Source of the DNA: Pseudomonas cannabina
Lineage (GTDB): Bacteria > Pseudomonadota > Gammaproteobacteria > Pseudomonadales > Pseudomonadaceae
Length of the DNA stretch: 64,000 nt
Direction of reading: 5' to 3'
Assembly: GCF_900100365.1 (NCBI RefSeq)
Contig: NZ_FNKU01000001.1
Location: forward strand, 2,728,001 to 2,792,000
Below are positions 7,852 to 16,555 of this stretch, piece by piece; positions within the stretch are counted from its first letter, which is position 1; the number at the start of each line of letters is the position of its first letter. The notes beneath the pieces were generated by a model. That model did no database searches and had not been told where the DNA came from. It saw nothing but the letters and a program-made list of their open reading frames with translations. A program made the position numbers and the translations under genes.

Positions 7852-8592
7852 TTACTCCATGAAGCCTTGCAGCTTGAGTTCGATGGAGCGCGGGTTTTCA
7901 CCCTCGGCAATGGACAGCAGGCCTTCCAGAAGCATTTCGCGATAGCGCGACTGACGATGGGCGATGGCTTTGAGCTTGTTGGCCACCGGCAGCAGAATCA
8001 GGTTGGCGATGGCCACCCCATAGATGGTCGCGACAAATGCCACCGCGATGCCGCTGCCCAGCTGACTGGGATCAGCCAGATTGCCCATGACGTGAATCAG
8101 GCCCATCACCGCACCGATGATGCCCACGGTCGGTGCATAGCCGCCCATGCTTTCGAACACTTTGGCCGCCTGAATATCGCGGGTTTCCTGAGTGATGAAA
8201 TCCACTTCGAGAATGCTGCGAATGGCCGCTGGTTCGGCGCCATCGACCAGCAATTGCAGGCCTTTACGGGCATAACCGTCGGGCTCGGCATCGGCCACGG
8301 TCTCTAGACCAAGCAGGCCTTCCTTGCGGGCCGTCATGCTCCAGCCAATGACCCGATCCACCCCGCCAGGCAGGTCGATGCGCGGCGGGAAGATAATCCA
8401 GCCGACGATTTTCAGGGCGCGCATGAATGCACTCATCGGTGACTGCAGCAGCGAGGCCCCGAGCGTACCGCCTATCACGATCAATGCAGCCGGGCCGTTA
8501 ATCAAGGCGCCAAGGTGCCCGCCTTCGAGAAAGTTACCGCCGATGATCGCGACAAACGCCAGAATCAGGCCGATAAGACTCAGCACATCCAT
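7852..8592 (-). CDS. motC: Flagellar stator protein MotC (MotA family)
   Basis: A 246-residue MotA-type protein with four membrane segments: two near the N-terminus (~3-20, ~33-48) and two near 145-200 (GGYAPTVGIIGAVMGLIHVMG; AVAFVATIYGVAIANLILLP), separated by a large cytoplasmic loop that contacts FliG. The ATG overlaps the cheB stop by one base (TGATG), so translation is coupled. It forms the ion channel with MotD. Confidence 0.95.
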   Translation of the reverse strand: MDVLSLIGLILAFVAIIGGNFLEGGHLGALINGPAALIVIGGTLGASLLQSPMSAFMRALKIVGWIIFPPRIDLPGGVDRVIGWSMTARKEGLLGLETVADAEPDGYARKGLQLLVDGAEPAAIRSILEVDFITQETRDIQAAKVFESMGGYAPTVGIIGAVMGLIHVMGNLADPSQLGSGIAVAFVATIYGVAIANLILLPVANKLKAIAHRQSRYREMLLEGLLSIAEGENPRSIELKLQGFME

Positions 8593-9752
8593 CAGAGACA
8601 GGCCTCGACCAGGTGCCGACCGATGTCATCCAGGCTGTAGATCGCATCCGCGAGCTCCGCCTTGACGATCGCCATCGGCATGCCATAGATCACGCAGCTC
8701 GCTTCATCCTGCGCCCAAACGGTGCTGCCAGCCTGCTTGAGCAGACGCGCGCCCTCGCGACCGTCTGCGCCCATGCCGGTCAGCACCACAGACAACACTT
8801 TGTCGCCGTAGGATTTGGCGGCGGAACCGAAGGTAATATCCACACACGGCTTGTAGTTCAAGCGCTCGTCGCCGGGCAGAATTTTCACCGTCCCGCGACC
8901 GTCGACCATCATCTGCTTGCCGCCAGGTGCCAGCAGCGCCAGACCGGGTCGCAAAATATCACCGTCCTCAGCCTCTTTCACACTGATCTTGCAGAGTTTG
9001 TCGAGACGCTCGGCGAACGCTTTGGTGAACGCCGCAGGCATGTGCTGAATCAGCACCAGCGGTGCCGGAAAATTGGCAGGCAACTGGGTCAGTACCCGCT
9101 GCAAGGCAACCGGGCCGCCCGTCGAGGTGCCGATGGCGACCAGTTTGTAGGCCTTGCGCTTGGCGGTACCGGTCGTCGTCGGGTGCGCGGGGGCATGATG
9201 AGCATGACCATGGGCTGGCGCGGCAGCAGCAGGCACGGCGGCGCGCGGCGGTACAGTCCGCGCAGGCGTCGCAGGGGCTGGCGCACGACTGGACGGAGCC
9301 GGGGCAGCAGCGGCCGGCGCAGCGCTCGTCGCCCCCAACCCGCTGGAACGGCGATTACTGCGGGAAATGCTGTTGATCTTCTCGCACAGCAGTTGTTTGA
9401 CTTTCTGCGGGTTGCGCGAGATATCTTCGAAATTCTTGGGCAGGAAATCCACGGCACCGGCGTCCAGCGCATCCAGCGTCACGCGCGCACCTTCGTGCGT
9501 CAGCGACGAGAACATCAAGACCGGGGTGGGGATACGTTGCATGATGTGACGAACTGCCGTAATGCCATCCATCATCGGCATTTCGTAGTCCATGGTAATG
9601 ACGTCAGGCTTGAGCGCCAGCGCCTGCTCAATTGCTTCCTTGCCATTGGTAGCGGTGCCGACAACAACAATGTTGGGGTCCGAAGAAAGAATTTCCGTGA
9701 CACGGCGGCGGAAGAAACCGGAATCATCCACCACCAGGACCTTGACTGCCAT
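8592..9752 (-). CDS. cheB: Chemotaxis protein-glutamate methylesterase CheB
   Basis: A 386-residue CheB. The N-terminal receiver domain has phospho-acceptor D55 (VITMDYEMP). An unusually long Ala/Pro/His-rich linker (~135-205) follows, then the C-terminal methylesterase with the catalytic Ser in GTSTGG, His in IQHMP and Asp in GMGADGREG. It removes methyl groups from receptors for adaptation. The ATG at 9752 has GGAG 8 nt upstream; the upstream in-frame ATG adds 14 residues that do not match the family. It follows cheA by 50 bp. Confidence 0.96.
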   Translation of the reverse strand: MAVKVLVVDDSGFFRRRVTEILSSDPNIVVVGTATNGKEAIEQALALKPDVITMDYEMPMMDGITAVRHIMQRIPTPVLMFSSLTHEGARVTLDALDAGAVDFLPKNFEDISRNPQKVKQLLCEKINSISRSNRRSSGLGATSAAPAAAAPAPSSRAPAPATPARTVPPRAAVPAAAAPAHGHAHHAPAHPTTTGTAKRKAYKLVAIGTSTGGPVALQRVLTQLPANFPAPLVLIQHMPAAFTKAFAERLDKLCKISVKEAEDGDILRPGLALLAPGGKQMMVDGRGTVKILPGDERLNYKPCVDITFGSAAKSYGDKVLSVVLTGMGADGREGARLLKQAGSTVWAQDEASCVIYGMPMAIVKAELADAIYSLDDIGRHLVEACL

Positions 9753-9802
9753 AAACACTCCAATAGGCGTTGCAGGCAGCCAGGCCGCCCGCAACGCCGG
9801 GT

Positions 9803-12064
9803 TCAGATACGCCGTGCGGCGTAACGCTTGAGCATGCTGGGTACATCGAGAATCAGCGCAATGCGACCGTCACCGGTAATGGTGGCGCCCGACATGCCCG
9901 GCGTACCCTGCAACATCTTGCCCAGCGGTTTGATGACCACTTCTTCCTGACCGACCAGTTGATCGACGACAAAGCCGATGCGCTGGGTGCCAACAGTAAG
10001 AATCACGACGTGCCCTTCACGCTGCTCTTCATGAGCGGCCGAACTGACCAGCCAGCGCTTGAGGTAGAACAGCGGCAGAGCCTTGTCACGCACGATGACG
10101 ACTTCCTGGCCATCGACGACGTTGGTGGTCGACAGGTTCAGGTGGAAGATTTCGTTGACGTTGACCAGCGGGAAGGCAAACGCCTGGTTGCCCAGCATTA
10201 CCATCAGGGTCGGCATGATCGCCAGGGTCAGCGGGACCTTGATGACGATTTTCGAACCCTGACCTTTGGTCGAGTAGATGTTGATCGAACCGTTGAGCTG
10301 GGAAATCTTGGTTTTCACCACGTCCATGCCCACACCACGGCCCGACACATCGGAAATCTCGGTCTTGGTCGAGAAGCCCGGTGCGAAGATCAGGTTGTAG
10401 CAATCGGTGTCGCTCAACCGGTCGGCGGCATCCTTGTCCATCACGCCACGCTTGACGGCGATGGAGCGCAAGACGTTCGGGTCCATGCCCTTGCCGTCAT
10501 CGGAAATCGACAGCAGGATGTGGTCGCCTTCCTGCTCGGCCGAGAGAATAACGCGGCCACCGCGGGACTTGCCCGTGGCTTCGCGCTCTTCCGGCGTTTC
10601 GATACCATGATCGACCGCGTTGCGCACCAAGTGGACCAGCGGGTCGGCAAGCGCCTCTACGAGGTTTTTGTCGAGGTCGGTTTCTTCGCCGACCAGTTCC
10701 AGGTTGATCTCTTTCTTGAGCTGGCGAGCCAGGTCGCGAACCAGACGCGGGAAGCGGCCGAATACTTTCTTGATCGGCTGCATGCGGGTCTTCATCACCG
10801 CCGTCTGCAGATCTGCGGTCACCACATCAAGGTTGGACACCGCCTTGGACATGGCTTCGTCAGCGCTGTTGAGCCCCAGGCGAACCAGCCGGTTACGCAC
10901 CAGTACCAGTTCACCCACCATGTTCATGATCTCGTCCAGGCGGGCGGTATCAACGCGAACAGTGGTTTCAGCTTCGGTGGCTACCGGTTTTTCAGCCGGA
11001 GCAGCCGCAGCGCGCGCCGGGGCCGGTGCTGGAGCCGCTCTGGCCGGCTCGGCTTTCGCAGCAGGTGCCGGTGCAGGCTTGGCAGCAGGCGCCGGAGCGG
11101 CCGCAGCAGCAGGCGCTTTGGCAACAACCGCCTGAGGCTCGAATTTACCCTTGCCATGCAACTCGTCAAGCAGGCTTTCAAATTCGTGATCGGTGATTTC
11201 GTCCGATGCAGCCGCGGTGGAGGCCGCAGGTGCCTTGGCAACCGCCGCAACCGGAGCAGCAGCAACCGGCGCCGCTACGGCGCCGTCAAACGAACCCTTG
11301 CCATGCAATTGATCAAGCAAGGCTTCGAACTCATCGTCAGTGATTTCATCATTGCCGGACGCGGCTTTGCTGCTCTGCGCAGCTGGTGCCTGGGCAGGTG
11401 CGACAACGTCGGCCGCAAATTTGCCCTTGCCGTGCAACTGATCGAGCAGGGATTCGAATTCCTGATCGGTGATCTCGTCGCCCGACGCTGCACTGGCCGC
11501 AGGAGCTGGTGCAGCGGCTGGCGCGGCCGACACCGGACTACTGCCATGCAGCGAGTCCAGCAGTTGTTCGAATTCATCATCGGTGATGTCATCACCGCCT
11601 GCAGCCTGCGCTACCGCCGGGGCAGGAGCCTCGACGACAGGTTCTGGTTCCGCAGCCACAGGCGCATCCGCAGATTGTGGCTCGGCCAGACGCGCCAGCG
11701 CGGCCAGCAGTTCCGGTGTAGCGGGCGTTACGTCAGTCCGTTCACGTACCTGACCAAACATGCTGTTGACGGCGTCCAGAGCTTCCAGGACCACATCCAT
11801 CAGTTCGGAATCAACGCGTCGCTCACCCTTGCGCAGGATGTCGAACACGTTTTCGGCGATATGGCAGCACTCCACCAGCTCATGGAGCTGGAGGAAGCCG
11901 GCGCCCCCTTTTACAGTGTGAAAACCGCGAAAAATTGCATTGAGCAGATCAGCATCATCCGGTCGGCTTTCCAGCTCGACCAATTGCTCTGACAACTGCT
12001 CCAGAATTTCGCCGGCCTCTACCAGAAAATCCTGAAGGATTTCTTCATCGGCGCCGAAGCTCAT
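9803..12064 (-). CDS. cheA: Chemotaxis histidine kinase CheA
   Basis: A 753-residue sensor kinase that phosphorylates CheY and CheB. The P1 (Hpt) domain has the phospho-His at H49 (FHTVKGGAG). A long Ala/Pro-rich region (~130-365) follows with four copies of a 17-residue peptide (see separate entry) where a P2 docking domain normally sits. Then come P3 dimerisation, P4 kinase with N box (HLVRNAVDHGIE), G1 (DDGKGMD) and G2 (GRGVGMDVV) motifs, and the P5 CheW-like domain to the end. The start at 12064 matches the family; nine extra in-frame residues upstream are unlikely. cheZ ends 33 bp upstream. Confidence 0.96.
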   Translation of the reverse strand: MSFGADEEILQDFLVEAGEILEQLSEQLVELESRPDDADLLNAIFRGFHTVKGGAGFLQLHELVECCHIAENVFDILRKGERRVDSELMDVVLEALDAVNSMFGQVRERTDVTPATPELLAALARLAEPQSADAPVAAEPEPVVEAPAPAVAQAAGGDDITDDEFEQLLDSLHGSSPVSAAPAAAPAPAASAASGDEITDQEFESLLDQLHGKGKFAADVVAPAQAPAAQSSKAASGNDEITDDEFEALLDQLHGKGSFDGAVAAPVAAAPVAAVAKAPAASTAAASDEITDHEFESLLDELHGKGKFEPQAVVAKAPAAAAAPAPAAKPAPAPAAKAEPARAAPAPAPARAAAAPAEKPVATEAETTVRVDTARLDEIMNMVGELVLVRNRLVRLGLNSADEAMSKAVSNLDVVTADLQTAVMKTRMQPIKKVFGRFPRLVRDLARQLKKEINLELVGEETDLDKNLVEALADPLVHLVRNAVDHGIETPEEREATGKSRGGRVILSAEQEGDHILLSISDDGKGMDPNVLRSIAVKRGVMDKDAADRLSDTDCYNLIFAPGFSTKTEISDVSGRGVGMDVVKTKISQLNGSINIYSTKGQGSKIVIKVPLTLAIMPTLMVMLGNQAFAFPLVNVNEIFHLNLSTTNVVDGQEVVIVRDKALPLFYLKRWLVSSAAHEEQREGHVVILTVGTQRIGFVVDQLVGQEEVVIKPLGKMLQGTPGMSGATITGDGRIALILDVPSMLKRYAARRI
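11153..11593 (-). repeat. Four spaced copies of a 17-residue CheA peptide
   Basis: CheA residues 158-174, 196-212, 239-255 and 288-304 each read D-(D/E)-I-T-D-x-E-F-E-x-L-L-D-x-L-H-G, separated by 21-32 residues of Ala/Pro-rich sequence. The spacers differ in length and content, so the peptides themselves appear to be under selection. They resemble the CheY-binding end of CheZ (VDDLLSSLGF) and of FliM (DEIDALLHG) encoded in this same window. Confidence 0.85.
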
Positions 12065-12097
12065 GGGGTGCTCCCTAAAATTAACCGTCAACAGACC

Positions 12098-12883
12098 TTA
12101 GAAGCCGAGGCTCGATAGCAGATCGTCTACATCATCCTGTCCGGATACGACGTCTTCACGTTTATCGGCATGAATCTGCGGACCTTCACCCTTGGCGAGA
12201 TGTTTTTTAGGATCTTTTTCAGCAAGGATGGATTCTTCGTCATGTTCGATGCCAGCGAAGCGATCGACATGACTGGCCATGAGCACCAGTTTGAGCAAAT
12301 TGCCTTCTACTTCGGTGACCAGTTGCGTAACACGCTTGATGACCTGACCGGTGAGGTCCTGGTAATCCTGGGCCAGCAGAATGTCGTTGAGGTGGGTGGA
12401 AACTTCGTGGGTTTCCTTCTCGGTACGCGTCAGAAAACCATCGACCCGCTTGGCGAGTTCGCGAAATTCTTCGGCACCGATTTCACGGCGCATGAAACGC
12501 CCCCAATCTTCGCTCAACGCCTTGGCGTCGGTACTCAGACCGTTCATGAGCGGCGTGCTTTCCTCGACCAGGTCCATGGTGCGGTTGGCCGCATTCTCGG
12601 TCAGCCGTACAACATACGACAGGCGCTCGGTGGCGTCAGTGATCTGCGACACCTCTTCGGCCTGAGGCATGTGCGGATCGATCTGGAAATTGACGATTGC
12701 ACTGTGCAACTCACGAGTCAGCTTGCCCACTTCCTGATAAAGGCCGCGGTCGCGTGTCTGGTTGAGCTCATGGATCAGCTGCACAGCTTCGCCGAAACGG
12801 CCTTTTTCAAGGCTGGTGACGAGTTCCTGCGCGTGTCTTTTTAGGGTCGACTCAAAGTCGGCCATCGAATCAGTGTTATCCAT
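12098..12883 (-). CDS. cheZ: CheY-P phosphatase CheZ
   Basis: A 261-residue, mostly helical phosphatase that dephosphorylates CheY. The catalytic-Gln helix reads ILLAQDYQDLTGQVIKRV (Gln in the DLTGQ motif), and the protein ends with the CheY-binding tail VDDLLSSLGF. The start at 12883 has GAGGGCG upstream; 13 more in-frame residues upstream lie between the RBS and the cheY end and are not expected. It lies directly after cheY (19 bp), the usual cheYZ pair. Confidence 0.95.
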   Translation of the reverse strand: MDNTDSMADFESTLKRHAQELVTSLEKGRFGEAVQLIHELNQTRDRGLYQEVGKLTRELHSAIVNFQIDPHMPQAEEVSQITDATERLSYVVRLTENAANRTMDLVEESTPLMNGLSTDAKALSEDWGRFMRREIGAEEFRELAKRVDGFLTRTEKETHEVSTHLNDILLAQDYQDLTGQVIKRVTQLVTEVEGNLLKLVLMASHVDRFAGIEHDEESILAEKDPKKHLAKGEGPQIHADKREDVVSGQDDVDDLLSSLGF

Positions 12884-12902
12884 AGCGCCCTCACGGCATG
12901 CA

Positions 12903-13277
12903 TCAGCTATTGACGCGTTCAAAGATCTTTTCGATCTTCTCTTTCAGCGCTTGAGCCGTGAATGGCTTGACTACATAACCGTTCACCCCGGCCTGAGCAG
13001 CTTCGATGATCTGCTCACGCTTGGCTTCGGCAGTGACCATCAGCACGGGAAGGCTCTTCAGCCGTTCATCCGCACGCACCTGACGCAGCAGGTCGATACC
13101 GGACATGCCAGGCATGTTCCAGTCCGTCACCAGAAAGTCAAAAGCACCGCTCTGCAGCATCGGCAATGCGGTCAGACCATCGTCCGCTTCCGACGTGTTG
13201 GTAAACCCCAGATCGCGCAACAGGTTCTTGATGATCCGCCGCATCGTTGAGAAGTCATCAACGATGAGGATTTTCAT
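12903..13277 (-). CDS. cheY: Chemotaxis response regulator CheY
   Basis: A 124-residue single-domain receiver. The acidic pocket is in LIVDDFS, the phospho-acceptor is D52 ([12 protein letters not shown]) and the conserved Lys is in VVKPF. CheY-P binds FliM to switch motor rotation. The ATG at 13277 (MKILIVDD) is the family start; an upstream in-frame TTG would add eight residues. A 252-bp gap separates it from fliA, so it may have its own promoter, but I found no clear sigma-28 or sigma-54 site there. Confidence 0.96.
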   Translation of the reverse strand: MKILIVDDFSTMRRIIKNLLRDLGFTNTSEADDGLTALPMLQSGAFDFLVTDWNMPGMSGIDLLRQVRADERLKSLPVLMVTAEAKREQIIEAAQAGVNGYVVKPFTAQALKEKIEKIFERVNS

Positions 13278-13529
13278 GTTCTTGTCCAATTCGACCTCCA
13301 AGCAGTCTTTAACGCGTTCAGCACCTGAACACGCTGTTCACTCAATACTGGCACAGCACACTCCCAGCTATACGAAACGGCGACGGGCTTGGCACAACGA
13401 CAATCGAGACTGCGACTAAAGCCCATCGAGACACTGCCCGACAGGCCTTTGCCTCGTCTTTCCTGTTACCACGTAACGCTTTGCACAGCCGGCATGCAGA
13501 CAACGCGCGACAAATGCCGCGCACTGCCG

Positions 13530-14270
13530 TCAACGCGCTCGCCACTCCCCCAAACGCCCTCGCAAACGAGCTGCGCACTGGCTGTGTAACTGACTGACTC
13601 GCGATTCGCTGACACCCAGAACCTCTCCGATTTCCTTGAGGTTCAGCTCTTCGTCGTAGTACAGCGCCAACACCAGACGCTCACGCTCCGGCAAATTGGC
13701 AATTGCATCGGCCAACGCGGCCTGGAAGCGCTCGTCTTCCAGGTCGCGCGACGGCTCGAGCGAACCGCTCGCGCCATCCTCGTGCAGCCCTTCATGATCG
13801 CCGTCCTGCAGCAGGTCGTCGAAACTGAAAAGGCGGCTGCCCAAGGTATCATTCAAAATCCCGTAATAATCATCAAGACTCAACTGGAGTTCGGCCGCAA
13901 CCTCGTGATCTTTAGCGTCACGTCCGGTTTTAGCTTCAATTGCGCGAATTGCGTCACTTACCATGCGTGTATTGCGGTGGACCGAGCGTGGCGCCCAGTC
14001 ACCCTTGCGCACTTCGTCGAGCATCGCGCCACGAATGCGAATGCCTGCGTAGGTCTCGAAACTCGCACCCTTGGTGGAATCGTATTTGGTGGAGACCTCA
14101 AGCAGACCGATCATGCCGGCCTGAATCAGATCTTCCACCTGCACGCTGGCCGGCAAACGCGCCAGCAGGTGGTAGGCGATACGCTTGACCAGCGGCGCAT
14201 ACCGCTCGATCAACTCGTATTGCGAATTACGAGAACTCTTGCTGTACATCTGATAGCCGCTCGCAGTCAT
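13530..14270 (-). CDS. fliA: Flagellar sigma factor FliA (sigma-28)
   Basis: A 246-residue sigma-28. Region 2 reads YAPLVKRIAYHLLARLP then DLIQAGMIGLLE, and region 4 ends in a helix-turn-helix (NLKEIGEVLGVSESRVSQLHSQ). It directs late genes such as fliC, whose promoter in this window fits the sigma-28 consensus. Its ATG overlaps the fleN stop (ATGA), so the two are coupled. Its activity is held by the anti-sigma factor FlgM, encoded elsewhere, and is influenced by HsbA encoded at 29591-29893. Confidence 0.97.
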   Translation of the reverse strand: MTASGYQMYSKSSRNSQYELIERYAPLVKRIAYHLLARLPASVQVEDLIQAGMIGLLEVSTKYDSTKGASFETYAGIRIRGAMLDEVRKGDWAPRSVHRNTRMVSDAIRAIEAKTGRDAKDHEVAAELQLSLDDYYGILNDTLGSRLFSFDDLLQDGDHEGLHEDGASGSLEPSRDLEDERFQAALADAIANLPERERLVLALYYDEELNLKEIGEVLGVSESRVSQLHSQCAARLRGRLGEWRAR

Positions 14271-15100
14271 TGCACAGGCCCCGCACTGGTCTGGTGGACG
14301 AGTCGCTCGACGAAGAACTCGAGGTGACCCCGCGGGTTGGCTGGCAACGGCCAGGTATCAACCTTCTGGGCAATGGCCTTGAACGCCAGTGCACATTTGG
14401 AACGCGGGAATGCTTCATAGACGGCACGCTGTTTCTGCACGGCCTTGCGCACGCATTCGTCGTACGGCACGGCGCCCACATACTGCAGGGCAACGTCAAG
14501 AAAACGGTCGGTGACCTTGGTCAGCTTGGCGAACAGGTTGCGCCCTTCCTGCGGGCTCTGGGCCATGTTGGCCAGCACCCGGAAGCGGTTCATCCCGTAG
14601 TCGCGATTGAGCAGCTTGATCAGGGCGTAGGCATCGGTGATCGACGTGGGCTCGTCGCACACCACCAGCAGGACTTCCTGAGCAGCGCGCACAAAGCTCA
14701 CCACGGATTCACCGATGCCGGCCGCCGTGTCGATCACCAGCACATCGAGGTTGTCGCCAATCTCGCTGAACGCCTGGATCAGACCGGCATGCTGGGCCGG
14801 GGACAGATGCACCATGCTCTGCGTGCCGGAAGCGGCAGGCACGATGCGAACGCCACCCGGGCCCTGCAACAGAACGTCGCGCAATTCGCAGCGACCCTCG
14901 ATCACATCGGCAAGCGTGCGCTTGGGTGTCAGCCCGAGCAGAACGTCGACATTGGCCAGACCAAGATCGGCATCCAGCAGCATGACGCGCCGGCCAAGCT
15001 CGGCGAGGGCCAGTGAGAGGTTCACTGACACGTTAGTCTTACCGACGCCACCTTTGCCGCCGGTCACCGCGATCACCTGTACGGGATGCATGCTGCCCAT
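14267..15100 (-). CDS. fleN: Flagellar number regulator FleN (FlhG), MinD-like ATPase
   Basis: A 277-residue MinD/ParA-type ATPase with deviant Walker A GGKGGVGKTNVSVNLSLA (~14-31), MLLDADLGLANVD and VLVIDTAAGIGES. In Pseudomonas, FleN binds FleQ and damps its activation of flagellar genes, which keeps the flagellum number low. flhF precedes it and fliA overlaps its end. The start at 15100 (MGSMHPVQV) could also be the second Met at 15091. Confidence 0.96.
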   Translation of the reverse strand: MGSMHPVQVIAVTGGKGGVGKTNVSVNLSLALAELGRRVMLLDADLGLANVDVLLGLTPKRTLADVIEGRCELRDVLLQGPGGVRIVPAASGTQSMVHLSPAQHAGLIQAFSEIGDNLDVLVIDTAAGIGESVVSFVRAAQEVLLVVCDEPTSITDAYALIKLLNRDYGMNRFRVLANMAQSPQEGRNLFAKLTKVTDRFLDVALQYVGAVPYDECVRKAVQKQRAVYEAFPRSKCALAFKAIAQKVDTWPLPANPRGHLEFFVERLVHQTSAGPVQ

Positions 15101-15215
15101 GTTATTTCTTTACCTTGTCTTGCGTAGACCGAAACCACACAGAGAACCGCACATTCACAAATGAACAATGCCTGGCAGACCTTTGATGCAGGGACATTCC
15201 AATACTATCCATCAC

Positions 15216-16544
15216 TTAACCCACTCTCTTGCCAGGGGTGTGATAGAGGTCAGCAAACATATCAGCCATCGCTTCCTCGCTAGGCTCATCATGCATCTGC
15301 ACACTCACGGCACGACTGACCAACTGATGACGCCGTGGAATGTGCAGATCATCAGGAATACGTGGGCCGTCCGTGAGGTAGGCCACTGGCAATTCGTGAC
15401 TGATTGCCAGGCTCAGGACTTCGCCGAGGCTGGCTGTTTCATCGAGCTTGGTCAAAATGCACCCCGCCAGACCGCAACGTTTGTAACTGTGATAGGCCGC
15501 CGTCAGGACCTGCTTCTGGCTGGTAGTGGCCAGCACCAGATAGTTACGCGACTTGATGCCACGACCAGCGAGACTTTCCAGTTGCATGCGCAACGCCGGA
15601 TCGCTGGCTTGCAGCCCGGCGGTGTCAATCAGCACCACACGCTTGCGCAGCAGTGGCTCCAACGCCTGAACCAGCGACTGGCCAGGATCGATATGAGTGA
15701 CCGGCACGTTGAGGATGCGGCCCAAGGTCTTGAGCTGCTCCTGAGCACCGATACGAAAACTGTCCATGCTGACCAGCGCGATGTTCTGCGGGCCGTACTT
15801 GAGCACGTAGCGTGCGGCGAGCTTGGCCAGCGTGGTGGTCTTGCCCATGCCAGCCGGGCCGACCATGGCAATCACACCGCCCTCTTCCAGTGGCTCGACG
15901 TCAGGCACTGCGATCATCCGCGCCAGGTGCGCCAGCAACATGCGCCAGGCCTGACGGGGCTCGTCGATATCCGGAATCATCGACAGCAGATCGCGGGACA
16001 ACGGGCCGGACAGACCGACACGTTGCAGACGGCGCCACAGGTTGGCCTGCTGCGGGCGGCTGCCCTGCAGCTGATTCCAGGCCAGGGAGCCGAGCTGGAC
16101 TTCCAGCAGCTCGCGCAGGCCATTCAGTTCCGAACGCATCGAGTCAAAGGCGCGCTGGCCGCCAGCAGGCTCTGCGGCAGGTGCCGGCGCGTAGGCAAAC
16201 GGGCGTGGCGGCTCTTCGAGCGTCGGTTCAATGTGCGTGTCGGCAGCGCTGCCGGTCTTGCCGGAAAACAGCTGAAGGTTGACCGAGGTATCACTGTCGC
16301 TGCGATTGTTCAATTCAGCCTGAGCGGAGACGATGCGCGACTGGGTTTTGCGCAGTTCATCTTCAAGCTCCATGTTCGGTACGCGCGGGGCCAGGGCAGA
16401 CAGCTTGTAATCCAAAGCAGCAGTCAGCTCTACGCCACCGGCAATCCGCCGGTTACCGATGATGGCCGCTTCAGCGCCCAGCTCATCGCGAACCAGTTTC
16501 ATGGCTTGACGCATATCGGCGGCGAAAAATCGCTTAACTTGCAT
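15216..16544 (-). CDS. flhF: Flagellar biosynthesis GTPase FlhF (SRP family)
   Basis: A 442-residue SRP-type GTPase. A basic N-terminal region (MQVKRFFAADMRQAMKLV) and a variable middle precede the NG domain with G1 VGPAGMGKTTTLAKLAA, G3 VVLIDTAGLQ and G4 TKLDETASLG. FlhF marks the cell pole for flagellar assembly and acts with FleN. It follows flhA by 11 bp. Confidence 0.96.
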   Translation of the reverse strand: MQVKRFFAADMRQAMKLVRDELGAEAAIIGNRRIAGGVELTAALDYKLSALAPRVPNMELEDELRKTQSRIVSAQAELNNRSDSDTSVNLQLFSGKTGSAADTHIEPTLEEPPRPFAYAPAPAAEPAGGQRAFDSMRSELNGLRELLEVQLGSLAWNQLQGSRPQQANLWRRLQRVGLSGPLSRDLLSMIPDIDEPRQAWRMLLAHLARMIAVPDVEPLEEGGVIAMVGPAGMGKTTTLAKLAARYVLKYGPQNIALVSMDSFRIGAQEQLKTLGRILNVPVTHIDPGQSLVQALEPLLRKRVVLIDTAGLQASDPALRMQLESLAGRGIKSRNYLVLATTSQKQVLTAAYHSYKRCGLAGCILTKLDETASLGEVLSLAISHELPVAYLTDGPRIPDDLHIPRRHQLVSRAVSVQMHDEPSEEAMADMFADLYHTPGKRVG

Positions 16545-16555
16545 GACTCACTACC

